From Ahaetulla prasina (taxonomy: Eukaryota > Chordata > Lepidosauria > Squamata > Colubridae), in assembly GCF_028640845.1 (NCBI RefSeq), contig NC_080541.1, positions 174,005,002 through 174,069,001 on the forward strand: a stretch of 64,000 nt of DNA, written 5' to 3'. Shown here piece by piece: positions 15,001 through 25,807 of this stretch (position 1 is its first letter; each line of letters starts with the position of its first letter). Made by a program: the position numbers and the translations under genes. The notes beneath the pieces are model-generated. The model ran no database searches and was not told the DNA's origin. It worked only from the letters and a program-made list of their open reading frames with translations.

Positions 15001-15066
15001 AGAAGCACGAAGCTGAAGCCTGAAGATGACGAATGAGACTTCGTCGAAACGTCGCCAAGACACTTC
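15001..15066 (+). ncRNA. Hammerhead ribozyme motif, core intact
   Basis: The core boxes are in order. CTGAAGA (CUGANGA) lies at 15020-15026. Helix II has strands gacgaa 15028-15033 and ttcgtc 15040-15045, six pairs closed by a 6-base loop. GAAA is at 15046-15049. A GTC cleavage triplet follows at 15051-15053 after a single C, giving an extremely short helix III. Flanking gaag (about 15010) and cttc (about 15062) can pair as distal helix I beyond an internal loop. This matches the minimal type-I hammerheads known from Penelope-like elements, which often act as dimers. Activity is not shown by sequence alone. Confidence 0.65.
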
Positions 15067-15419
15067 CAATTTTACGCGGGAGAAAACCCGAATAACCAAA
15101 GACCTACATATATATACATACACACACACATATATATATATATTTATATATAATGTTTGTTCAATTCAGCTCCCACACAAATTAGATGAAATGCACAAGA
15201 GCAGAATCACCTACAAATTCTTAACCCCAGTATTTTTTTTACATACATTCCCTCTATGATTTATTACTAAGATTTCTATGCTGTTCAGAGGTAATCAAGA
15301 ATTGGGTATCATAAAAATCTTCATAACAAAGAAACCAACAATGATCCCCCTAGGCCTTCTACTTTGGAAGGACTATGGATTGAGCCCTGCATTGCACTGG
15401 GATCTAGTATCAGGCTTTT

Positions 15420-15497
15420 TAGAATAGAATAGAATAGAATAGAATAGAATAGAATAGAATAGAATAGAATAGAATAGAATAGAATAGAATAGAATTT
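15420..15497. repeat. (AGAAT)n microsatellite at a LINE 3' end
   Basis: About 15 perfect agaat units run directly into the LINE tail at 15496 (gaattttattggccaagtgtg). On the - strand this is the (ATTCT)n tail of that element. Confidence 0.9.
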
Positions 15498-15610
15498 TAT
15501 TGGCCAAGTGTGATTGGACACACAAGGAATTTGTCTTGGTGCATATGCTCTCAGTGTACATAAAAGAAAAGATACGTTCATCAAGGTACAACATTTTTAT
15601 TATTATGATG
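15496..15610 (-). mobile_element. AGAAT-tailed LINE 3' end (snake CR1-type)
   Basis: The conserved block 'ttttattggccaagtgtgat', 'tggacacacaaggaatttgt', 'gcatatgctctcagtgtaca' recurs at 20945, 36520 and 57400. Expansion of AATAG-type microsatellites from CR1-type LINE ends is described for advanced snakes. Only the 3' end is present. Confidence 0.7.
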
Positions 15611-15824
15611 AAGGTAGTCCTGTAAATACTCACTTTTATATGAATCACACTGTTCAATAGAGCTCACTCTCTACTTAAATACCACCTTTTACTGCTCTGG
15701 TTACATAATGGAATGATATGGCTCCCTAATCAGAGCAGGATTTCTGTCTTGGGGGGCCCTGTCCCCTCACCAGGGCTCTCAGGAATAATAAAAGGAGAAT
15801 ATTTGTAGTTCAGGGTTGACGTGA

Positions 15825-15985
15825 AGGATCCTTGGTGATCTCTGAGCTTGCTTGTGTTCTTGCAGATGTTTCATTACCCAAATTAGATAACATCATCAGT
15901 GCTAATGATGTTACCTAATTTGGGTAATGAAATGTCTACAAGAAAATAACTAAGCTCAGAGAGCAGCAAGGACCCCTCATCTCAG
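15825..15985. mobile_element. Palindromic Penelope-like remnant with two hammerhead motifs
   Basis: A near-perfect palindrome centred near 15900. On the - strand the core reads CTGATGA (15893-15899), a helix II built from gttatc/gggtaat and GAAA (15869-15872), followed by C and ATC where GTC would be expected. On the + strand it reads ctaatga (15902-15908, one core substitution), gttacc...gggtaat, GAAA (15929-15932) and TGTC. Each motif has one damaged position, in one case a C-to-T-type change at a CpG. Helix II sequence differs from the 15001 copy, so this is a separate lineage. Confidence 0.55.
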
Positions 15986-16770
15986 GAATACACTTGCTTG
16001 TTGCATTTTAAAATGACTACATGTTGTGAGCAACCTATCACTTTCTAGTTTATATTGTTCTGTTTTACCTATGAATGAAAGGAATGATGGCAGCTAGATC
16101 CAAAACACCAAAAGAAATAAATTTTTGAAGCAAGCACAATGGTGCAAAGCAAAGTTGTCAGTTACAGAGATCAGCCTAATAGTCTTTCCAAGCCTATTGC
16201 CAAGATGTGTTTGACTATCTCTCTGATAATTTTCCAGGTCCTTTGATTGATGTAGTCAACACCTCTGAAAGACACCCGCTTCCAGAGCAATATCCTCAGG
16301 CTAGACGGCGTAGTCCTTTGATAACTATTCACATTTTGAACTATAATTTTCTTCAGTACTTTCAAATTTTTGTCAGATTTAATACCTTCGGTTTTCATAG
16401 TTTCAAGCTCTCTACAAACTCAGATACACCATTTCCCAACCTTGTATATCTGTCATGTATCTGGTTAAATATTGACTGAAGTTTCGCCATTAATTCAAAG
16501 CTTTTAACATTTTTTTCACTGACATAATCATATGGGATTAATATTGCTCTACCTAACTCAGCAGTCAGATGAGGCAGCCTTAGGCCCCTCCTTTCTATCT
16601 AGGGATTTGTCTAAGTTTACCTCTCTTTCCATTATCTGGAGTGAAATTCTTCACCCATAATGACTGAGGGAGAGCCATCTTGTTCATTTTATGAGGTATA
16701 TTGTTGAAAAAAAATGTAAAATTGTTAATGTTCATTGATGACACTATCTAACCATCTGATCCTTTGCCAT
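15986..16770. other. Intronic DNA, nothing recognised
   Basis: Only small opposing frames. No repeat identified. Confidence 0.3.
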
Positions 16771-16808
16771 CCCTTCCTTCCTTCCTTCCCTTCTTCCTTC
16801 CTTCCTTG
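16771..16808. repeat. (CCTT)n short tandem repeat
   Basis: Imperfect ttcc units, interrupted by ccttc. Confidence 0.8.
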
Positions 16809-17085
16809 GCTTTGTCAATGATAGTGATCATCTTTAAAATAAAACTCAGATGGTAGACACCAATGAGATCATTTATATTATTCAGGGAGAGTTGCACAAA
16901 TTCATTTAATTTTTAGGGGGTTGCAATATCACAAAATTTAAGAACCTGTGATATCATGTGTTGTGCACACTCAATTACAGCATATGCCACATTTGAAAGG
17001 GAGCTATATTGCAATCAAAGTGAAAAAGCAAGCTTATAACAATTTAAAACAGATTATTGTGGCAGTCAATTAAATGGGTTAGATG

Positions 17086-17262
17086 CAGGGGTGAAATCCA
17101 GCAGGTTCTGACAGGTTCTGGAGAACCAGTAGTGGAAATTTTGAGCAGTTCAGACAACCGGCAAATACCACCTCTGGCTGGCCCCAGAGTGGGGAGGGAA
17201 TGGGGATTTTGCAGTATCCTTCCCCTGCCATGCCCACCAAGCCACACCCACAGAACCCACTG
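17086..17262. mobile_element. hAT-type non-autonomous element, ~177 bp
   Basis: Starts caggggtgaaatcc and ends aacccactg; an exact 8-bp duplication gttagatg lies at 17078-17085 and 17263-17270. Internal blocks (agaaccagtagtggaaatttt, ccttcccctgcc) match the family at 72, 39936 and 61731. This copy lacks much of the right half. Confidence 0.8.
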
Positions 17263-18061
17263 GTTAGATGTTACTGTTTTCTTTGTTATTTCACTCATTT
17301 GCAAATTCTTCAAATCTGATTCCAACAGCCCTTCCTTATAAAAATGTTCCTTCTTCTTAGCCTTGTGGCCTGTTTGCTAGATCTTCTTGTTCTTCTTCAG
17401 CCTTATCTCCAAATTCCACATTTCAGTCTATTCTTTCCATTAAAATAATCCCTTTAAGTAAGAAAAATCTGAGAATGAATATAAGACTTCTGAAAGCTTC
17501 TGATACCTCGACATTTAAGGAAAGTGTGAGTCAATGACCTATTGATGAAAATCTTAGAGTCCTTATAGTAAATCATGTCTGGATTTCCTTGATCCATGAC
17601 ACTGGATTATACTGAGGGATTCAATATTCTTTTGAAAAATACATTGGACATTATTTTTTAATTAAAATAAAAACTGCTTGAACAAACTGAAACTGGAGGC
17701 AACTGTCTCCAATATATTCCTGTGATAGGAACTTTCTCAGTTAGGATCAAATATATCTATTTAACAGTTAAACTTTTCTTCTGAAGTCCATCAGCTCTGC
17801 AAATGTTGTCAGGAGAATCTACATTTTTTAAATGCAACACTCTCTGTTTAAAAGGAAGCAAAACTCCTGTTTATCAAATTCACTTTCAGATGTGAAGGTT
17901 GTTGTTTTTTTTGTTCTGACCTCAGTTTCATGCAGTTTCCACCTTTAAACTTGGCCATCCATCTGAAATTACACTGTGGAGCCATCATATATTAGCCTGT
18001 AGTGTAATCCGAGTTCACACTTTCTCTCATTGGGTCATTGCCTCCAGCCACTGATCAACAG
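17263..18061. other. Intronic DNA, nothing recognised
   Basis: No motif seen. Confidence 0.3.
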
Positions 18062-18300
18062 AGAAACCCAAATAGCAATAGCACTTAGACTTATATACCG
18101 CTTCACGGTGCTTTACAGCCCTCTCTGAGTGGTTTTACAGAGTCACCATATTGCCTCCGACTACCTGGGTTACCAACCACAGAGGGAACAAAGGCTGAGT
18201 CAACCTTGAGTCAGTGAGACTCAAACTGCCGAACTGCAGGCAGCTGACAGTCAGCAGAAATAGCTTGCATTACTGCATTCTAACCACTTCGCCACCACAA
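18062..18300 (-). mobile_element. tRNA-derived SINE
   Basis: In reverse orientation it begins with a tRNA-like head (agtggttagaatgcagtaatgc, box-B-like 'gcagtttgagtctcac') and continues 'aaggttgactcagcctttgt' to a tail ending 'gaagcggtatataagtctaa'. It shares the middle block with the SINEs at 36798 and 49993 but has a different tail. Confidence 0.65.
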
Positions 18301-20930
18301 TTTATATGATTAAGTCTGTCCCTCAGTTCCACGTCATATTATCTTTTTGGACATTTGTTGGACACAGTCATTTATACATCCTTTAATATAGCTATTTATC
18401 CTCTAAGCAAGCCAGGAAGGTCTGTCATGTTTATTTGCAGCTGAGACTGCTAAAGCATTTTCTATCAGAAGCTTCGAGAGTGGGGTGTATTTTAAATCTA
18501 TGTCTCCTGCTGTAATTGTTCTAGAAAGAAATTTGAAGTCCATATATCACTTCTAGTTTGTTGCAAATATGAATGCATGATGAATCATTCCAAAAGTGAC
18601 TACTACACACATACGCACAAGTACACACAAAAACCCAGCAGCATCTATCACTGGCCTATATTTTAGAGTTTGTTGTTGTTAATTTCTATCCTAATTTTTT
18701 TTTCAAGGAACTTAGCAAGCAAGCACATATGCAGTCTGATCTGCTATTTTATCCTCATAAGAACTAATCTGTAAATTGAACTGACAGATGGTAACTGGCC
18801 TAAAATCACCTAGTGAGCTCTATGATGAAGTGGGACTCAAATCTGGGCGTTTCTAATCCCAGCCCAATGTTTTAATCGTATCATACTAGTTCATGAACAA
18901 GTCTAAAAACATTGCAATGTTATTTTAATGCCAGTTTATGAGTCCAACGTGGGATGTAATTGATAACATATCTTGCAAATGAATGCCAATTACTTTCAAT
19001 ATCCATGAAAATGGATATTCAAAATTAGGCACTGAGAGGACGAGGAAAATGTGTGGCTAGGAAAAACGATCAATTTTGGAGCCCTTTGGGGAAGTTTGAG
19101 AAATCTCCTTAGATCGTCTGTACTTTCCAAATGTATGCTGATTCTGAGATTCTTTTGCATTGCTATTTTTACTCCCAGAGCCAGCTGTAGATATGAAGAG
19201 GCCCTTCTGAAAAAGATGGAAACATTCAGCTGGGACCATGATCCAATCATTTCATCCAGTGCCAGCAGTGTGGGCACATTAGAGATACTGTGGCAAATCT
19301 CAGTGGCAAACCTGAATGGTGAATTTAGTGAGGCTGTGACAAACAAGATCTGACTGGGCCATCAGGTTCAATTCCTGTTCATTCCTGCCCTTTTGGATTA
19401 AAATCCAGAGCAGTAGGGAAAATTTAAAGTATTAATCTAGGTCTGGGAAGATCCAGCTTCAAATTCATTCTCAGCCACAAAAAATCATTTTGAAAATTAA
19501 TCATACCTCACAGACCAACTTACCTCACATAACTGTTGTGGGTTAAAACTGAAGGAGACAGAACTGTTTCCTGGAATAAAAAAAGAGATATAAATCTAAA
19601 TGAACTTTTTAAAAAAAATAAAATCCCTATTAAAAATACAGACACACTTCTCTTTTTTTCACACTGGACACCCACCAATGAATTTCCTAAATCAGCATTG
19701 ATTTTCTTTTAATCTTTCATGCTGATGTTAAACAGAAGAGAAATTCTTCACCATAAATACTTTAAACTAATGCCTTTCCTCATCTCCTCCAAGCTTCCAG
19801 CAAGACCATTTTCTTAATTTGGCTTTGACAGCCTTTGTAAAAGAAATGGATTATCTTTTTGCCTGTCACTTTGGTTCGGTCATTTGTTAAACAGTTATAA
19901 GTCTCCCTGCATTACTTCTCTGCAGGACATTTCCCATAAGAACTGTCACAGTTAATTTAAAAGGTTTCCTGGTCCAGAGGATAAAGGGCAGCTGCCTTTA
20001 GCTTCAAGTCAATAAAAGGAAGACAAATATAGCAACCTGTTACTCCCTTACAGAATTTAAGGAATAATTACAACCAGATTTGATGGTCATTCAGGCATCA
20101 ACATAATCTGAACCTCGGAGGTTTGCAAACATACTGTATAGCCAGGAATCTATAAAAATGAATGCCCAAATACATCTGAAGCTATTTTCCTTGTTAAAAA
20201 CCCAATGCATTTAAGCATCTGCAAATTGCCACTCCTTTATGCCACTAAGCTCTCTAAGCAGCTGTGCATTAGGGAGAAATTCCCCTTCCAAATAGGCTTC
20301 AGCCACTAGACTCTGGTGATGAACTGGATTATTCCACATTGAGAGATACTGGTGCACTTCAAAGTAGGTTTGGTAGGGGCAGAGAAATCTTATCGTGAAC
20401 ATTTTACCACTTGCACTTACAAAGGCTTGCCCGGGTGATATTGTTTCTCTCTTCTGAATTCCAATGACTTTGCCTTCATCCATGCCCCCAATCCTTGAAT
20501 GAAATAAGGTTCAGTCATCCTTAGCTGTATTAGCATTAGGGTTTTCCTCCTTAAGCCAGTAAGATCCAACAACAGCCAGAAGTTATTTAAAATATATCAG
20601 AGTTTGCTGCTCATCAAGTCAAGGTGAACATCCAAGGTGAGTGCCCTTCAGAACATCGTTTCTGTACAATTTTAGCCTCTTAAGTTCACATCGCTCAGCT
20701 TCCTGGACCACCTTCTGCTGTCTATCAAAATAGTGCATGGACCATTGTATATTAGCTGGAACAGGGGATTTTTCTGGGTTAGGTCAGGGCAGAAATAGTA
20801 AAACAGGATAATGGTGTAAGAGAGAAATAGTGTTATGATGTAGGCTGAAACAATGTAAAATTGAAATTATAGGACCACCCTCCATCATCACCTCTAGATA
20901 AGAACATGATAGCAAGCTGCCTGCAAGGAA
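18301..20930. other. Intronic DNA, no gene or clear repeat
   Basis: Overlapping opposing frames near 19000-19350 have no recognisable domain and no conserved splice context. Confidence 0.3.
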
Positions 20931-20931
20931 A

Positions 20932-21060
20932 AAGAATAGAATAGAATAGAATTTTATTGGCCAAGTGTGATTGGACACACAAGGAATTTGTCTTGGTGCA
21001 TATGCTCTCAGTGTACATAAAAGAAAAGATACGTTCATCAAGGTACAACATTTACAACAC
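20932..21060 (-). mobile_element. AGAAT-tailed LINE 3' end
   Basis: Three agaat units and then the same block as at 15496, ending aaggtacaacatt. 5'-truncated after about 110 bases. Confidence 0.7.
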
Positions 21061-21559
21061 AATTGATTGAATTGAAGAAAAATCCTAACAAAAAAATGAG
21101 ACTCAGCTTCACCCCTGGTGAATTAAGCAATGTCCCAATGCCTAGTAATTCGAGGGGTCTGCAGGGGGAACAACAGGCTTCAACTGAACCATGACAAGAT
21201 TGAGTGACTTAGAGTCTTAGGGCCTTCCAAAACTGGGACTTTACCATCTTTGGTATTGGATGAGGTGGCTGTCAGTGTTCCAGGAAAACCCCAACTCCAG
21301 CTTTGGAAGCCATATTAGGCCAGAAGCTTCCATGCTGCCAGTGGCACTGCCCCAAAGAGACCCACTGCACAATCTGCAGCTCCTTCTGCATTCACAACTC
21401 CTGCTCAAGTAGCAGGTGGCAGTCATGACCAGGAGGGTCTTTGTGCAACCTCATCTGGTGCACCAATTCTGCCTGTTCCTGGATTGCAATGATCTGTTTA
21501 CAGGTACTCATATCCTGGTCACTTTCCAAAAGGACCACTGTAAGTAACCTATTCTTCAT
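21061..21559. other. Intronic DNA, possibly diverged LINE
   Basis: Uncertain; may be an upstream continuation of the L2-like fragment at 21560, but I cannot support a frame. Confidence 0.25.
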
Positions 21560-21850
21560 AGGTCTACCCTAGAAGAGTATCTGGAAGATTCAGCTAGTGT
21601 AGAATGCAACAATACCGGCAGTTACTGTATGTGTGCCCTTAGAAGGGCACAGGTTACAATTCTGCTCATGAAACTGCATTGGTTAACAGACTGCTATTAG
21701 ATTCGGTTCAAGATGCTGTTTTCGACTTTTAAAGCCCTACATGCAGGTGGGAAGGGTGTCTGAGGGACTACTAACTTCACCTACCCATCCCATCAAATCC
21801 AGCAGGAGAGAAATGTTGCGGGTCCCATTTGCTAAGAAGCTCCATCTAAA
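21560..21850 (+). mobile_element. Diverged L2-type LINE 3' fragment
   Basis: Translation in mixed frames gives an 'LHWLT..Y.IRFKML..TFKALHAGG' block, then 'LRVPFAKKLHLK'. This parallels the end of the L2 ORF at 51743-52093 (LHWLPVVFRVHFKILVTIFKALHGLG, LRVPSAKQCRL). Several stops and shifts; dead. Confidence 0.55.
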
Positions 21851-21851
21851 G

Positions 21852-21979
21852 CACGGGTGTCACCACATCACGTTGCCGTCACATGATGTTTCACAACATT
21901 TTTCCCTTTTGTGGAGCTGGGGTGGCCGTGAATTGTGCGTGACACATCAGGCCCGCAGGCCACCAGTTTGACACCCCTG
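21852..21979. mobile_element. hAT-type MITE (gggtgtcacc family)
   Basis: Ends cacgggtgtcacc and tttgacacccctg form inverted repeats; an exact 8-bp duplication atctaaag lies at 21844-21851 and 21980-21987. Related copies are at 28887 and 53080. Confidence 0.8.
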
Positions 21980-22027
21980 ATCTAAAGGGAGACAAGCCTT
22001 TTCTGCTAGTGTACTCACTCTCTAGAA

Positions 22028-22148
22028 CAGGGGTCTCCAACCTTAGTAACTTTAAAACTTGTGGACTTCAACTCCTAGCAAAGCTGGCTGAGGGATTCTG
22101 GGAGTTGAAGTCCACAAGTCTTAAAGTTCCCAAGGTTGGAGACCCCTG
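22028..22148. mobile_element. Palindromic hAT-type MITE
   Basis: A near-complete palindrome from caggggtctccaacc to ggttggagacccctg. Flanks ctctagaa and ctttggaa agree at 6 of 8 positions. Confidence 0.75.
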
Positions 22149-24032
22149 CTTTGGAACATCATTCCCCCTCCCCCACGAGATGAACTTTGCCCCAACTCTT
22201 GTGACCTTCTGGAAGGGCTTCAAATCATATTGAAGAGGCAAAAAGAAACAAAAAGAGAATATAGGGGAAAACTCTTCAATCCAAATACAAAGCTTGAAAT
22301 TTGAAACTTCAAAAAGTTGCAAAAAGGAAACAATATAACAACATAACAACTATCAATTTCTTCACCTCCTACATTCAGATTTCATATAGAGTAGCTTTTT
22401 AAAATGGAAACAACCATTCAAGTCAATGAATTTTTTAGGGTAATACATTTTGCATTATTCTGAATTCCATCCACCCCCTTGAAGTTCACAAATACACAAC
22501 TGTGTGTTGTACATGAATACACATAAATACCACTTTAGGCATACCACTTTAGGCATGATTTAAGTATCATAAATACTTTAAAATGCACTGTGTAATATCA
22601 TTCAAATAAATAAATAAAGTCAGAATCTATTTCAATCACATTTTTCATGATTAAATAACTTGACAAAGCAAGAACCTAATAGAAATAAAGCTCTTGACAA
22701 CTTATGGAGCAGCTTTTTCCCTTTTCCTCTCCATTGTGCAAAAAAATGTGTCAAAAAGCATTATATAGTTTCATATGCTGACATTCAAGAGTTGTTTGAT
22801 TTGCTGGCAATTTGATTGCATGTACTGCAGAAATACACCTGCTTCTCTTGCCCCAGTTCCATCCTTAATCTTTTGAATTTCTTGTAGCCACATTCCTTAA
22901 TCGGTTTAACATAACTGTATTGATCACACCCCAATTCTAAACACAATGCAGCCTTTAATTGGCTTCCTTGACAGCCATCACATTGCTCAAATCTAATAAT
23001 CAATAGTGTTTCTTGGTCACAGTCAATTCCCCTTTGAGCTTCCTGTCATCCCCAGGTATGCATTTATGACTGATAGAATACCTGGGACACTCAAAGTCTC
23101 CCTAGCTTTCCACATCACGGTTCATTCTCTCCACTTCCTTTGCGTATTGGAATGACTCAATTTGTGGTTGTACTTCAGAGATGATATTGGATGTCCCCAA
23201 ATATTATACTAGCTGGAAAAAATAAGGAGACAGGTAAAGTAACGTCTAAAATTTGATAGAACTGTCATCGCTATCTCTTTCTTTGAATATCCCAATGGAT
23301 ACTTGTAACTCTTCTATCTCAGTATCTTCAACTGGTGTCATAATTCACAGCTTTAAGCAATTTAGACTATCCTGTCCCCAGCCTGATGTTCTCCAGATAC
23401 ATTGAAATTTTAATTCCCAAATAAATATAATTTCACTCTATTTACTACTCTGTTGACTAACTTTATTGAGAAAGAAGTAAGTGGTGAATTCCCCGCAATA
23501 CTTTCTTCCGCATACTTCTCAGCCCATCTTCTATCACTCAGCTCCCATCCACTCTTTGGTCACACAGGTTAATGCTTCCAATTTCAGCTTCAGAATTTTG
23601 CTTTTATAATTGACTAGAGAACTTTTTTTTTTTATAAATAATTTTTATTTCCATTTTCCAACATCATATTTATGTACAAACTATTATCCATCATTAATCA
23701 TTAATTTTTATTTATTACTGATTCAGGCCTGCCCGATTGCCACTTCCTTTCTTCACAACCTCCCTCTCTACCCTATACTACTTTCACATCCTTCATCTCC
23801 TTCACTTTACTACTTCCTCTCCTCCTTCTCCACTCCTCCCTTCTTCCACCCTATCTAACCTTCTTATTCCCCTCCTCCTTCTCTACTCTTTCCTACCTAC
23901 TTTCTTCCCTCCTTCTACTCCTCTCTCCTTTTCTTTCTGAAATGGCAGTTGAGTATCCCCAATATCATTTTAAATTGTAATTTCATATCTTCAAAAATTA
24001 CTGTACATTAATAATCAATCCATGTATCATTT

Positions 24033-24070
24033 TCCCCCCCTTCCCCCCCTCCTCCCCCTTCCCCCCCCCA
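24033..24070. repeat. C-rich tract
   Basis: Runs of six to nine C separated by tt or t. Sits at or near the L1 inversion junction. Confidence 0.8.
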
Positions 24071-24833
24071 GACTTCCCAGAGCAAATACCGGGTATTATG
24101 ACCAACAATCACAAGCTAAAGTATACAAAATATACATAACCTCTCACCTTTAAAAATTTAAAACTTTAGACCCTCACAATAAAAATAGAGATTGGCTCCG
24201 CTTCGTTGAGAAAAAGCTTTGATTAGGCTGCTAACTCCCTAGTCTGTAGAGCTGTCAGGACATTGTAAATCTGGTCCAACAGCTTGGAAATCTCTTCCCT
24301 TGGGCAAAGAGGGAGAGATGAGCATTCAGGCTGAAGTTGAGACACCCAAATATAGCCACAGAAGCTTCTGAGGCTTGCGGGGAGCTCTCCTTCCATAGCC
24401 TGATAAGCTCCTGGCTGGGGGAGGCATCTGCCTTTTATGGCAGACGAAACGTAGCATCCAATTTCCACGGCAGGAATTGATTTATGATGGATTGTAACGT
24501 GGACGGAGCAGAAACTGGAGTTCTAGCACTTGTTTGTAAGAAGACTGCAAGCCCCTGAGGATATATTTATTGCGAAGATAGGAGAGAAGAAAGCAAATGG
24601 CGGTTTTGTGGAATGTGTGTACTGGAAACGAAAGTTAAAGAAATGCTTACTAACAGCTAGTGTCGAATTAGAAGATATATAGGAAGATACTGACTAAATG
24701 GAAGAAACGAGAATTTTATGATTTATATTTTTTCTTCTTCTTTGGGATTATAGTGATTTAGAAGAAAAGTTTTTTGAATTTTTCTTTTTGAATTTTTTTT
24801 TTTTGGTCCGTTATTAAGTTACATTTTTTAAAA

Positions 24834-25807
24834 ATGGCTTTTAAGCAAATAGTGCCAAAAGTCATTAAAAACTTTGAAATTTCTTCAGTTCAGATTCAAA
24901 AATTAAAAGAAGAAATCAAAAAGAAATTAAGAAATTCTTTACAGGAGTTTTTGGAGAGTCATTTTTTAGAAATAGATCAAAAATTTGATGAAATAGAGAA
25001 AGAGATGTTGGATTTTAAGGAAGTGGTGGAAGAGCAGAAGAGGGAAATGAAAATGGTAAAGGATGCAATTGCGCAAATATTAAGCTCTTGTATTCAGATG
25101 GAAGATGATCTTGCAGAAATTAATAAAGCTAATTTAGAGTTGCAAAGGAAAATAGAGGAAATTCAAAAAAATCAAAACAATTGGAACTTAGATAATAAGA
25201 TGGAAGATATACAGGCAAAGGTAGATAGGGCAGATGAAGAAAGAGTAATATTACAATATAGATTAATGGAATATGCTATAAGGGTGAGGGTTTGAAGCAA
25301 AATAGGAAGGAAAATTTAAAGAGATTTTACGCAAGCCTTTGCTCAGATAAAGGTGTGGAGCCAGAAGATTTTGAGATTAATATTGAAAGAATTTATCGTG
25401 TTAATTCTTGGTGGGCAAGACAAAATAGAGTACCGAGGATGTGGTTATTTATTTTACAACTAAAAAGGTTAGGTATGAAATTTTGCAAGCCTTTTATAAA
25501 ATAAATTTCAAATATTGGGACAAGATATAAAATGATGAAGGAAATTCCTCCTAAAATGTTAAGAAAGAGAAGAGAATTTGCTTTTTTAGTGGATGAGTTT
25601 AAGAAACATCAGATATATTTTAGATGGGAAGTTCCAATGGGCTTGTCAGTGAATTTTAGAGGCAGAAAGTATTTTTTTAATTCAGTTATGAAAGCGAGAC
25701 ATTTTTATATTAATGTTTTAAAGAGTGGGAATCCTTTGTTGTTAGATGCTAAGTTAATGGGTTTGGAAATGATGGAAAATAGAATGGGAGAGGGGAGGAA
25801 TGTTTAA
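24834..25807 (+). pseudogene. L1 ORF1 protein (RNA-binding chaperone), broken
   Basis: L1 ORF1p is a trimeric nucleic-acid chaperone of the LINE ribonucleoprotein. The ATG at 24834 begins about 150 residues rich in K/E/L heptads (coiled coil: QIQKLKEEIKKKL, MEDDLAEINKANLELQRKIEE). A frameshift near 25280 moves the frame. The next part, 'EDFEINIERIYRVNSWWARQ', fits the entry into the ORF1 RNA-binding/C-terminal domain. A stop at 25502-25504 interrupts it and the same frame resumes as 'MMKEIPPKMLRKRREFAFLV' to a final stop at 25805. One shift and one stop therefore inactivate it. The family call comes from the coiled coil followed by the IERIYRVNS and PPKMLRKRREF blocks and is an inference without a search. 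Confidence 0.7.

Larger units (their letters stand above)
14461..15110. mobile_element. Penelope-like element remnant with inverted terminal copies
   Basis: Two roughly 120-base arms, 14478-14605 and 14990-15105, are inverted copies: 'ttattcgggttttctcccgc' on the left against 'gcgggagaaaacccgaataa' on the right, with cttggtggcgtttcgatgaag against cttcgtcgaaacgtcgccaag. About 390 bases of G-rich noncoding sequence lie between. Each arm contains a hammerhead-ribozyme motif. Terminal repeats (pLTRs), direct or inverted, that carry minimal hammerheads are established for Penelope-like retroelements; the reverse transcriptase itself is absent here, so the class call is an inference from the terminal structure. 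Confidence 0.6.
21821..23624. repeat. 1.8-kb direct repeat, copy A
   Basis: Starts ggtcccatttgctaagaagc and ends tgactagagaactt. Copy B (26329-28133) is co-linear for its whole length, including two nested hAT-type elements. By eye I count about 19 substitutions and a few small indels, roughly 1%. The copies flank the L1 block 23625-26328, whose T-run starts directly at the end of this copy. Confidence 0.9.

Noticed and set aside
15321..15657. Long frames rich in the repeated pentamer Phe-Tyr-Ser-Ile-Leu
   Set aside because: They are the translated (AGAAT)n microsatellite on the - strand, not a protein.
18996..19353. 100-116 residue opposing frames
   Set aside because: Both strands are open over the same bases, with no motif, repeat match or splice context; treated as chance.
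20211..20483. 90-residue - strand frame of ordinary composition
   Set aside because: Looks more protein-like than its neighbours, but there is no recognised family and no matched splice partner; not enough to call an exon.
22785..23003. 72-residue - strand frame with CxxC pairs
   Set aside because: It lies in the 1.8-kb repeat; in copy B it is broken by indels and substitutions, so there is no sign of constraint.
23610..23940. Ser/Pro/Phe-rich frames
   Set aside because: Pyrimidine-rich complement of the L1 polypurine 3' UTR; compositional artefact.
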